Shown here: positions 21,802 to 32,395 of the stretch, one piece after another | Layout: every line of letters starts with the position of its first letter | Numbering within the stretch: the first letter of the stretch is position 1 | DNA from: Phanerochaete sordida | Taxonomy: Eukaryota; Basidiomycota; Agaricomycetes; Polyporales; Phanerochaetaceae | DNA: 64,000 nucleotides | Reading direction: 5' to 3' | Assembly: GCA_019973155.2 (NCBI GenBank) | Contig: BPQB01000109.1 | Coordinates: 33,245 to 97,244, forward strand | Notes under the pieces: model-generated | Databases searched by the model: none | What the model saw: only the letters and a program-made list of their open reading frames with translations | Told to the model about the DNA's origin: nothing | Made by a program: the position numbers and the translations under genes

Positions 21802-24187
21802 ATGGCGTCCTCGACACGCCTCGCCGGCGACCCCTCGGTGCCTCCGAGCCCCAGCAACCTCAAGGCCATCTTCAGCCCGCACCCGTCCAACGAGAGCGAC
21901 AGCGAGATGGATAGCGGAGATGAGGAGACACCTCTGAACGCGCGCGAGAGGACCTTCAAGGACACAGTACACGACTGGAGTGAGTCCCGCCTCGCGCTCA
22001 TTAAGGCTGCGACGCGCCGCTCATCTCCGTTCGACGCGTCTCTTTCACAGTCACTCTCAACGACAAAGTCTGTCGGGTCATAGACACGTACGCCACTCGC
22101 CATCTCAGCGCGAATTGCAGGCTGACCCCGAGAAACAGTCCGCAGTTCCAGCGCCTCCGGCACGTCAAGCAACTCGGGACGTCGTACTACGTCTGGCCGG
22201 CGGCGTCGCACAATCGCTTTGAGCACTGTCTGGGTGCGTTTTCAGTCTTTGTCTATACCTCTCAGAACTCATGTGTGGTCTCTCAGGCGTCGCACATCTC
22301 GCCTGCACCCAAATTACACGGCTTCAGCAGCGCCAGCCGAAGCTGGGCATCACTCAGCAAGATATCGACTGTGTCACCATTGCCGGCCTTTGTCATGATC
22401 TCGGGCACGGCCCGTGGAGTCATGTCTGGGACTCGCTGTTCATTCCGAAGGCAATGTGAGTGGCATTCTGCCGAAGCGAGCCCCAGGGACTGAACAGGTC
22501 TCTGGACCCAGGCCGCACAAGAAGTGGCGACACGAAGACGCGTCGGAGAAGATGTTTGACGCTCTTTGTGTGGACCTGAACGCTAAGTTAGACCGAGAAG
22601 TGGAGAAAGCGAAGAAACCCGAAGAGAAGGAGTCGATAGAAAAGGAGAAAATCACTCCGGAGGAAGCCCATATCATCAAAGCATTGATTGCGGGCGACGC
22701 TACACGCTGTCCGTACGTACTCCGGGAAGCCTCTCACAGCGGTACTGACAGCCCCTCCAGAGAGCTCGCGAAGAAAAAGGCATTCTTGTTCGAGATCGTC
22801 GCAAACAAGCGCAATGGCCTCGATGTCGATAAGTTCGACTACATCGCACGCGACAGCCATGCCATCGGACAGGGCGAGATGGTCGCGTTGACCAAGTGCG
22901 CCCTCTTGTTACTTTTATCTTCCACGCTGCTAACTCCAGATGCCCAGACTCATTCACTCAGCACGCGTCATCGACGGCCAGATCTGCTACGATATCAAGG
23001 ACGCAAACTCGGTGTACGAGCTCTGCTGGACGCGGTTCAGCTTGCATAAGCGCATATACAACCACAAAACAGGTGCGTTACCTTCTACGCGTGCTATGGA
23101 CCGCGATCTGACTTTAGGTAACAGCGAAGGCCATCGAGCACATGATCGTCGACGCGCTGCTCGCAGCGGAGCCGCATATGAAGATCGCTGACCAAATCGA
23201 AGACCCAAAGCGATATGTCTACCTCACAGACGACATCAAGCTGCGGATCCAGGACACGACTGACCCGGTAAGCATATATTGTGTTGAAGAGATGCATGTC
23301 ACTGACCAGGAACGCTGCAGAACCTGGAAGAGGCACGACAGATCTTCGGCCGGATCGACAGGCGCGAGCTGTACAAGTGCGTTGAGTACAAGGTGTACCC
23401 GTGGAACGTACGCGACTTTTGTCACAAGATCACGCCCCAAAGGATCGTCGATGCGGCTAAGCGGATCGTCAAACCGACCGACAAGGAGCACGAGCACGCG
23501 TGCGAACTCGCGGTAAAGCATGTCATCGTCGACCATGCGGAGATGCACTACGGCATGAAGGAGCACAACCCGCTGAAGTTTGTCAAGTTCTACAGCAAGC
23601 GCAAGCCAAACAGTGAGCCACTGCTCCTTGATATGGGTGACCCATGCTAATATGTGACGAAAAGGCGCGAAATATGCAGAAAGCGGCGACATCTCAAACA
23701 TCATGCCCGAGGCATTCGCAGAGATCCTTGTGCGCATATACACGCGTGACTCGCGGTACGTACTCCAGCAGCAGAGGCACGGCCCATACTCATCGTGGTG
23801 CACAGGCTCGACGTCGTCATCCAACGCGGCTTCCGGCAGGTGCTCCACGACATCGCGGACGACGCGAAGGAAGACGCGCTCAGCCTGAGCGACGACGAAG
23901 ACGCCGCCGAGACCTCGGGCGAAGGCACGCCGCGCGCGCACGCCGCAGACGCGGGCCCGTCGACATCGCGCGCGGGCAGCGCGCCGAAGCGCACGCTCTC
24001 GCGCGTGTCGAGCCTCCGCCTCGCGCCCGACGGCGACGGCGACGCGTCCGTCACGACGCCGTGGAACCCGAACCAGTTCATGGACGTCGCGCCGGGCGAG
24101 GGCAGCGCGCAGGGCGGCTCGCGCAAGCGTACGACGGGCGAGCGCAGCCCGAGCCCTGCGAACAAGCGGGGGCGTTTTGCGAAGTGA
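21802..24187 (+). CDS. SAMHD1: SAMHD1-type HD-domain deoxynucleoside triphosphate triphosphohydrolase
   Basis: The start ATG opens [20 protein letters not shown], then acidic Ser-rich residues. First introns are 21980-22050 and 22088-22138, joining [16 protein letters not shown] to [20 protein letters not shown] and [14 protein letters not shown]. The HD pair is in [16 protein letters not shown], so the metal site (H, then HD, with the later D in [14 protein letters not shown]) appears complete. Later blocks are [40 protein letters not shown] and [20 protein letters not shown]. The family splits dNTPs to deoxynucleosides and triphosphate, controlling dNTP pools. No SAM domain precedes the HD core, unlike the human protein. 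The C-terminus (about 23790-24187) is a Ser/acidic region with basic patches, [18 protein letters not shown], a probable nuclear signal. The family call is strong; the exact exon set is approximate. Confidence 0.9.
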
Positions 24188-25079
24188 GTGGGTTGCGTTG
24201 GAGTGTGCTGGCGTCGATACTGATTATGTGCTGCAGGGAGTGAGGCGGGTTGAAGCTGCGGTTTAGAATGGACATTGCTATCGTGATAGATTTCGGGTCT
24301 GTGCTTCGTCGACTATGTGTATTCTTCGTTTTCATGCTAATCGTCACTTTGCTACTCGAGCTATGCAATCTATTTTTCCACAAAATACTCGTGCTATACT
24401 GTATCGCAGAGTGGATACGTGCGGTGTCACAAACACAAGTAATGCACTCGCGATGCGCGGCTCTTACGATGCGCATGTCTGTTGATCAGCGCGGACTGTA
24501 TTTCGTATGGTACGTCGGTGCTATCCTGGAGCTCGGGCCCCGTGCTAATCAAGCTTCCTGACTCACAGCATCGAAGCAGTGTTAAGACCATCACAGCGCG
24601 CAGTCCTTTCCCCCAGAATGCGACGCTCGGGGATCGACTGCTTCCGACGCCTCATGCACCGATAGCGCTCGAGCAGCAGTCTTCTCTGGCGGGGCGCACT
24701 GAGCCTTGGGTACAGGTCTGTCGAGATTTGCAGCGTTCATGCAGAGGTCGCTGCTCGGAAGCAAGCGTCCCGAATCCAACTCGCGCGCAACTCTCTCTTT
24801 TCCTATATACTTCGCGTCAGGGTGCCTCCATTAGGTTCCGATGGGGACCGCACCTGGTGAGAAGCCTATGTGTCCCGTGCGTTAGACTCGCGCCCCGTGC
24901 TGCGACTCATGACGCTCGGCGTTTGCGCGATGCGCAGCGGACGCTAATCCGGCGAATCCTGCAGCGACCGCAGACTTTTAGGCTCCTGCATCGCCCCGTT
25001 GCTCCAGCCTCATAAGGCATTAGATCCTGCTCTCACAAGTGTTCCCGTGCAATCCACTTCTGCAAGTTCGTCACACAAC
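24188..25079. other. Intergenic stretch before DUF6534 gene 4
   Basis: It holds the 3' end of the dNTPase gene and the promoter of the next gene. The longest open frame (24482-25015, plus) has no family features and runs to just before the DUF6534 start; I do not consider it coding. Confidence 0.45.
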
Positions 25080-27095
25080 ATGCCACACGCCAGCCTATTC
25101 GGAGCATTACTTATTGGAGGCCTCGTCACCACGATGTAAGCCGACTACTTCGTTAGTCTGAGAGTAGTTCTCTCATGCAGCATCTTGCAGGCTTTATGGT
25201 ATCGCTTGCCTGCAGTGCTTCAATTTCCTGCAGAGGAATCCACAAGAGTCGAGAATCCTCAAAGTGTCGGTGAGTTGGCTCCGCTCCACCGCACCGCGTG
25301 CCCGGAGATGGTTTCCCTGACGTACGGCTATGTCTCTACGGCTACGTCTCTAGGTCTACATGCTATGGTATGCCTCCCATATTTCCATTCGCCAGCTTTC
25401 CAACGGTCCAGTAGGACCCTGTGTACATGTCACGTCGTCGCCATCGGTGTCACACTCTACGTGTACGTCCGCTTCCAGATCAACGGAGGCCGTGATCACA
25501 AACATGACAGCGGCATCAGGAACCTAGTGCAGCATTTCGGAAGTCTTGTCACTGTTCCGCAAGTTCACTGGTGAGCCCTTCGACGTGGCCCGATAATTGA
25601 AGCAACTGTAAACTCAAGATCCTGATTTTGTCCTGGTAGGAGCACTCCAGTAAGCCTCTTTAAACCGAGCGTCACCGCAGGCGCAGCGCTCTTAACTCTG
25701 TGCACCAACAGGCCATCGTCATCTTTACCGTAGGCGAAATTGCTGCCCATTCGAATTTGTAGCGGACTAACGGCACTACTCATCCCAGATATTGATAGCA
25801 CTGCTCGTTCACTAGTAAGCAAGCTCGGAGCTGCTTTGTTTGGCATGTCTCTGATACGCCAATAGCTGGTATTGCTACAGGGTTTGGATATGTAAGTGGC
25901 CCACTCCACTCTAGTAGAATCCTCATATTTACAAGAGTTGATGGGCAGTAAGCGACAGAAATGCAGCACTCACGTATCCACTGGTGAGCTTCTGTCGTCC
26001 GCGAATGCACCTTCGCGCCTCATACTCACGAAACTGTAAGCTGGTGGCAGGCACCCTCGCCTTTGGTGAGTCAAAAAGTCGTCTCCTGTGTCGTCTTCTA
26101 ATCATGGTAACCGGTTAATATGTGCAGTATTTGCTACAGGTAAGCACGTCGGAATTTGTCCTTCCTTTTTGTCAGACTGACACCAAAAATGCGCTGCTAC
26201 AGCCAGCTTTCTGCAACTGTATGTGTCACAGCCATTCACAGCATCTCAGATAGGGCGTTTTGCTCATTCCTAGCAGATCTTTATCGAGCAATGTCGCAGA
26301 ATTCCAGAGCAAACAGGTATGCGCACCTCAGAGCATCATGACAGTTACCCTGACAATGCCAAGTGGATTTCGTACGTAGCAGTTGCATGGGTGACGATCA
26401 CCGATGTATACGTTGCGGTGGCGCTCTCCTACTTTCTGCTAAAGCACCGACGAGGAGTCATGCCGCAGTACGTGTCGCGCGCTCTGAACGCTTGCTCCGC
26501 TTCGCTCACAGCTACTGCCAGGACCCATCAATTTGTCAATATGCTGCTCGTCTACGTCGTGTCTACAGGTGCCCTTACTAGGTGCGTCGCCGCCCTAGAT
26601 GGTCTCAGTGCTCGCAGGCTAACGTCAGAATAGTGTCGCCGCTCTCGGATATGTTTTCTTGGTAGGCATGACTCTGCAACGCGACCAGACACGTTGGGGT
26701 TTAAAAAATATTTAGAGCGTCCTCTTGCCGCAGACATACATTTGGTGGGCTAGTGAGTGGACAAATTTGTCGCCCTGCTCGACTAATGATCTGAATATAC
26801 CTTAGTGTACTTCATTCTTGGCGAAAGTGAGTGCTGGGTCTACCTCGCCTTCCGTGAGCCTGCTGAGAGCATCGCAGTCTACGCAAATTCTTTCATGGCA
26901 TGGTACGTCCTCCCCCGCTTATTAGCGCCCTCCGCCTGCACAAATGCTCGATATAGGCTCAACGCTCGTGAACACTTCCGGCGAAAATTGACCTGCCAAG
27001 CTGGTCCGCCCACCATTTCGATGACCAGTATACAATTCGCCGAGTCGATGCTCTTTATGGTGCGCGTCTTCATCACGGCTCAGGCCACCCCGTAG
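25080..27095 (+). CDS. DUF6534-type integral membrane protein (gene 4, dispersed copy)
   Basis: The ATG opens MPHASLFGALLIGGLVTT, the commonest start of the family, and exon 1 ends AT before GTAAGC (25136). After an acceptor at 25190 comes MLYGIACLQCFNFLQRNPQE. Later blocks are AWVTITDVYVAVALSYFLLK (about 26380), HQFVNMLLVYVVSTGALT (about 26530), a TYIWWA-like segment near 26740, VYANSFMAW (about 26880) and LNAREHFRRKLTCQAGPPTI (from about 26957), ending near SIQFAES and a stop at 27093-27095. It is closer to the common DUF6534 consensus than genes 1-3, so it is not simply a recent copy of them. The intermediate splice sites are only partly resolved. Probably seven membrane segments; function unknown. 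Confidence 0.65.
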
Positions 27096-27689
27096 GCATT
27101 GACGTATAGCATTGTAGAATTACTGTCAGGACCCAGGCTCTGATGCTGCTATTTTGGATCTAGATTGCGAGGCTTCGAGAAAGAAGCCTTCAGCTCATGC
27201 TTTCCCCGCAGCCTCAGAGACAGAGTCTCGTCGTCAAACCGGGAGAAGGCGCTCCTTGTGATACGCACAGGAATGATGTCGCGAAGGTCTCGGTTGAATC
27301 TGCTTGTAATTGATGCTCTCCTTGTGCCTGTACCAGTGCGCTGTCTCTTGCGCCTTTTCATTCTCCCATGCCTCCATGGAGATATAATATAGCACTAAAG
27401 CTCAAATCTCAACACGAATTCGCTTCCAAGCAAACGTTGTCCGTGTCCAGCATACAACTCACTTCAGGACTAAGTACAAGGTACTAAGAGCCAGCTCACC
27501 GTACCCTTGAAAAACGTTCTCATGACGATTCGAATAACTTACAGCGTAAGTACCGAGTCGCGTCAGGGAACGAGAGGAATTCTGGGGAAGGGCCTGCTGA
27601 GTACGCCTCCTATTGGCGGGAACTATATTATGAGTGGAACTTTATTCAGCATATACTCGCTATAGCACTGCTGCTGAGCATGTAAATAA
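27096..27689. other. Intergenic stretch before the inverted duplication
   Basis: Only short frames on both strands without recognisable content. Similarity to the 44-kb side of the window begins near 27690. Confidence 0.5.
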
Positions 27690-27879
27690 CCGAAACCCGT
27701 AGCCTGCAAGGGAAGTCGAACGAGTGGCGCGGTAAAGGGTATCCGGGGTCCTGTGGAGGAAGGAGTTCGAACATTGTTCCTAAAATGGTAAATGGATAGG
27801 TTTGGTCTCCAACGTCAACGAGGTCAGTCCAGACACACACTTCTCTCGCAGGAGCTCATAGCCCTGTCGTTCGTTAGAC

Positions 27880-30800
27880 ATGGCTACTTGCGCTCGGCTC
27901 TTCGAGCATATCAGCAAACAAATTATCAACCACGATGTGGCGGAAGAGCCATTCGAATGGCCCGAAGCCGCCCGCGACGTGCGAGCTGCGCTACTCAATG
28001 CTCGACACCTGCCCTCTTGGACATCTGCGGTGCGTACTACTCATTGTGCAGTGTCTCCCAGAGTTCAATTATCTTTGCAGGGTCCGTACCCTATAGTTGA
28101 CGACGGGCTGGAATATCTACTAGCCGAGCTCCACGTCCCCTCCACGCCCCCCAGAGGGCCAAGCACCACGACCAAGGACGAGCTGTCTTCGTCGTTTGGG
28201 GCTGCGCTGCGAATATGTGATATGGCTAGGTTGCAGTACCATAAGCAGTCCGAAGACGAGCTCTTCTCTTCCGACTACTCCAACGTCCTCACTTACGCCG
28301 TCATGGTCGCGTGTGGCCGCATCGACCAGCAGGTCCTTCTGGAGTGAGTCCGACCTCTGACGCGTCATTTGGTTTTACTAAATTACTTCAGGAACGACGC
28401 AAGGATGGCGGTACCGCGGATTCCCGGCGCACATCCCGCCATGCATTACGTTTGCGAGGAGCTGCGGATACCCTTGGCGGCAGCGGTTTGTGCAGGCGAC
28501 CCCAATTCATTTTCTGTCGGACATCCCAGCGGTTTTCTTCCAGAAAACCAGCTCATCGCGTCACCGATGGACGAAGACGGAGAGGCTGAGACTGACTCCG
28601 GTGAAAGGATGTGGGTGCCGCATTCGACCCACGTCTTCCATCGGTGGCGGTGGTCGAGCATGACCGAGGTCTGTGGCCACCCGTTCCTGTGCATGGCGTC
28701 GTTGCCGGCACTCAAGGTCTCGATGTCCGCAGTCCTCCATCAGCGTCGCACATGGGATTTGCCACAGCCTGTGATTGGAATCGCATTCAGCCCCGTCTCG
28801 CCCGAGATTTCCTTTGTTCTCGGCTGGTACGAGGAGAATCCTCGGACTCCCACGTTTGTGAGTACAATGGCGGGCAACGCGTAGGTCTTATCTGATTCAA
28901 CGGGCCATCAGCCGGTCATACATATGTGCGACCTCGGTTCCCAACTCACTCTCAACCTCCTTCACCCCCGCCACATCCTCTCCGCCTTCAACATCATCCT
29001 CTCTCTTCGTGGCCTTGCGCAAGATATCTATATATCTGCGAACGCCCGAAGAGATACACTCCGTCGACCGACCTGCTTTGCCGACCAGTGGCGCGCCGAT
29101 ACCTTCAACCTGTGGTTCCCGTCTGAAGACTCCATCACCAAGATCACCCATTGGCTCAAAAATTGTGCACGGCCAGAAGGCATGGCAGACCCATTCAGGC
29201 GCCAAGCCTTGTAAGTCGCTCCCCTGCCTTTGTGTTTGATACGCCGACATATCTGGCTCTAGGAGTTACAGCCAGAAGAACAAGGCTCCATCGGCAAGGT
29301 ACGCCGCCGTTCTACTGTCCGTCACCTTTGACTGACTGGCCCCAGCGGTGCTGGTAGCTCAACGCCGGCTTCCGAACTCCAGTGCGTTCAGTATAGTGGT
29401 GGTAGCGGCACGTCGCTCACATAGCATCATGCCACAGAGCTCTCCCCCTTCTTAAACAGCCCGAATTCCCAACTATCTCCACCCCGCTCTCCGCTTCTGC
29501 GTACGTGATGGTCCCCTACGGGTGCATAGAACGTATTGTGCTAAACTGCTTGTGTAGAGCGTCACAAAGATCTGCGATTGATGAACACAATGTCATCATC
29601 AGCCAGTTCCTCATGGATCGATATGCGTTCACCGCGTCGGCTGCGCGGAACCCAAAGCACTGGGATCTTCTGCGTCAGCTCACCATGGTATGGTGGCCCG
29701 CAGACATTCTACGCTGGGTAAGTGTAACTTCTTACATGAACCGCGAAGGCTGGGCTACATATGGATATTGTTGCAGGATGAAGGTCGACAGCGGTGGACA
29801 CTTGTCACAGGCCGCGGACTCGAGCTGCCAAAAGATCACCTCCCTCTATTCGAGATGATCTTCACCACAATCGGGAATTTCAGGGCCATACATTATGATG
29901 ACCGTCGTCAGGTCGATGAAATATCTCTGACCGACTCCAACGAGTCCTCCTTGGGAGCGCACTTTCTCAAGGCTCTCCCCCTGATCCTCGAGACCTTCAG
30001 TTTACTTCGATCCGTCAGCAGTAGCAGCAACTCAAAGGATGCCATGAACGAGGCGACATGGCGCACCCCCATTGACAATCTCCTGATGAGCTTGTTCAGC
30101 GACAAGAAGCACGCTGTCAGCGAAGATCTCACCGGGTGGACTAGTGGCAACCTGCAGGCTGGTGCCGACACGCAGGCCGATGCAGACGCGCAGGCCGATG
30201 CCGACGCGCAGGCCGATGCCGATGCGGAGGCTCCTTCCACTAAAAAGACTGATCCGATGGCGCAGGGTCACGGAAGTAATCGGTTAGTATCAATATACCG
30301 CTGAACGTCGAAAAATCACTGAAGCCGCGGCATTTTAGGCTGGAGCGCACGCTGAAGCTCCCGTTAAATTACACCTATCACCGCTATCTCAAACTGGGCG
30401 AAGACTTTCGCTTGGAATGGGGTAGATTGCTATACGTCCACACATTTCCTACTCCAATCCTCAATCGGCAGATTGCCAAGAGGGTAGAGCCACTCCTTGC
30501 CTGCAAATACACGAGCCCCGAGTGGGCAAAATATCCGATCGCGCCCGAAAGAGCCGCCTCGATAGGAAAAGAGATGCAAACGATCATCGAGACCAACCAG
30601 CGCAAGCTTATTTCCGAGGCAGAGACTACAGAGAACACATGCGCCCAGAACGGGGCGTCTCGTATATACGCCTGGTCACAACAAATGAACGAGCTGCAGG
30701 TGCTCCGTCGCGCATCGGCCATGTCAAGTACTGCCATCGTGGACGCACTGGCCTACCTCCGCGTCTCAGTTCCCATCCCCAAAGAAGAGCTAGACGCCTT

Positions 30801-31770
30801 CGCACTTGCCAGTCCATCCTACGACGCCAAGCAGGATACGGGATCCCAGCCTCCTACTGCCACCGCCGTCACAGAAAAGCAATTCGCGGCACCTAACGCT
30901 CCAGGAGTGTCGCAAAAGCGGGATAGACCATCAGGCGCATCGGGACCCTCGTCGCAGAAGAGCTCAGGCCAGTCGAACAAGGGCAGCGTCAACAGCGACT
31001 TCCCTTCCTCGATCTTTTGTCCTGACATCGAGCTCGCTGCATTCGAGGAAAAAGATAGCACCCCTCCATTACGCGACAATCACAACTACCTTCATCTTCC
31101 CATCCTCGTCCAAGAGTGGAAGAAGCTGAATGGCGATATCCGCCAAGCCGCCAACCAGCAGTTCCTTGGCCTCGTGTCTGCTGTTCGCTTCCTCGAGGCG
31201 TGCGGCATCGTCAACTTCCCCGTCTTCGGGCTGTTCTCAAACGGCCCCTTGTTGGACCTCGACTATGCCTACGCGGACGAGGAATTCATGTCGGATGACC
31301 CGGACGCCGGAGAAGCAGAACGCCCCGTACTAATATGCAACCGGGATGCCCTTCGATTCAACCTGCTCAATCCCATGGGCATCTGGCGTTTCGCGACGAC
31401 CATCATCTCCATAAACCGCTACCACGTCTCGGACCTCCACAAGCGGTGGGAGACTGCTAGGAAGGACAACCACGTGGTGCCACCCCCGAATGCCCGGCCA
31501 AATGATCCACGTTGGCTGCATGGATGGGACCTGCACCGCCGTGACAAGCTGCCGCTATGGACTGTCCCACAAGACGACGTCAGGCTGAAGATCCGCGAAA
31601 GCATCCCCGCGCTCAAGGATCGGTACCAGCAGCAACTCCAAGCCGTCGCGGAGCTCGAGAACCTCGTGAAGGAGACCAAGAGAGAACAACAGAGGAGAGA
31701 GAAGAAGGAGAAGGAGAGGCTGAAGGACGAGAAGGGGGAGACGGATGCGAAGACGAGGGCGCAGGCGTAA
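27880..31770 (+). CDS. Orphan basidiomycete protein, copy A; PD-(D/E)XK-like C-terminal region
   Basis: The start reads MATCARLFEHISKQIINHDV. Exons in order include GPYPIVDDGLEYLLAELHVP, AMHYVCEELRIPLAAAVCAG, VCGHPFLCMASLPALKVSMS and EISFVLGWYEENPRTPTF, ending before a GTGAGT donor near 28858. The next exon reads MCDLGSQLTLNLLHPRHILS and DQWRADTFNLWFPSEDSITK. A middle part has FEMIFTTIGNFRAIHY and LPLILETFSLLRSVSS, then an Asp/Ala/Gln repeat (30172-30234). The last exon (from about 30340) carries LRRASAMSSTAIVDALAYLR, a Pro-Asp at 31021-31026, HYLHLPILVQEWKK-like sequence with Glu-Trp-Lys at 31114-31122, and VRFLEACGIVNFPVFGL, then a charged Lys/Glu tail. PD then 29 residues then E-x-K between beta-strand-like stretches recalls PD-(D/E)XK nuclease folds; this is inference. 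Not otherwise recognised. Confidence 0.6.
30172..30234 (+). repeat. Coding 18-bp minisatellite in copy A
   Basis: Three to four imperfect copies of an 18-bp unit coding for (Q)ADADA repeats, CAGGCCGATGCCGACGCG being typical. The corresponding place in copy B (about 41600-41680) lacks the repeat, so it arose or was lost after duplication. Confidence 0.7.
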
Positions 31771-32395
31771 GAATTGGGCTAGAGGAAGAATGTGCGGCGA
31801 CCGATACTTCGCCCTTAGAACCAAGCCATCTCCCTCGCTACTGCGAACACTTCTATGTCGACTACGCTGTGCTTCCTCGGCCGTGAGCCCTTGTACGAGT
31901 AGTCTGTATGATCGTCTTGCAATGTATATCTTTCGCGAAAGTATGTTCCGAGTCTCGATAGGTCTGTCTGCGGCAGCGGCCGGACGAGAGACGAGAAACA
32001 AGATGAGGATCGAGCAGCCCCTGGAATCTCCAGCTTCTTCAGACTGTCGCCAAGCTACTCGTGGGCCGCCACGCGCAGTGCGGAACGACGTGACGCGTCT
32101 GATCGCCCGACGAGAATATGCTCACGAGGCTATCTTTCAGAGAACGACGCCGCGCTGCGTATGCCGAGCACTGATGCCAGAATCTGCTGTCGCGACGAAC
32201 AGGGAAGGGTACCTCAGGCCTGCGCATCGTGCACCTCTTCCGCGTACCTGAGCATCTCGTAGACTAAATTGGGTGTTGGCGTCGCTCCAGGCTCCCTCCT
32301 GTCTTTCTCATATTCCGCAGGAGAATGTATCGTCGCGAGCAGGCGATATATGGAAGACGCGCGTTCGGTACCACTGCATACAGTGAGCTGGGGTT
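31771..32395. other. Intergenic stretch between convergent orphan copy A and carboxypeptidase
   Basis: No supportable gene. It should contain the 3' ends of both neighbours. Confidence 0.5.

Larger units (their letters stand above)
27690..31770 (+). repeat. Left arm of a large inverted gene duplication
   Basis: The segment matches 40043-44160 in reverse orientation. Similarity starts near 27690 with a diverged promoter region, becomes near perfect through the first exons and introns (about 27780-28880), stays recognisable to about 30300 and is patchy beyond. The arm boundaries are by eye. Confidence 0.75.

Noticed and set aside
21369..22226. Minus frame of 285 residues covering the HRP1-like 3' flank and the start of the dNTPase gene
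   Set aside because: It overlaps the start and first introns of a well-supported gene on the other strand and shows no domain.
24482..25015. Plus frame of 177 residues before DUF6534 gene 4
   Set aside because: No family features, mixed composition, and it occupies the expected promoter of the next gene.
28860..28900. In-frame stop in orphan copy A as a sign of a pseudogene
   Set aside because: The stop lies inside an intron if the GTGAGT donor after the codons for PRTPTF is used. That joins in frame to MCDLG and works the same way in copy B, so copy A can be intact.
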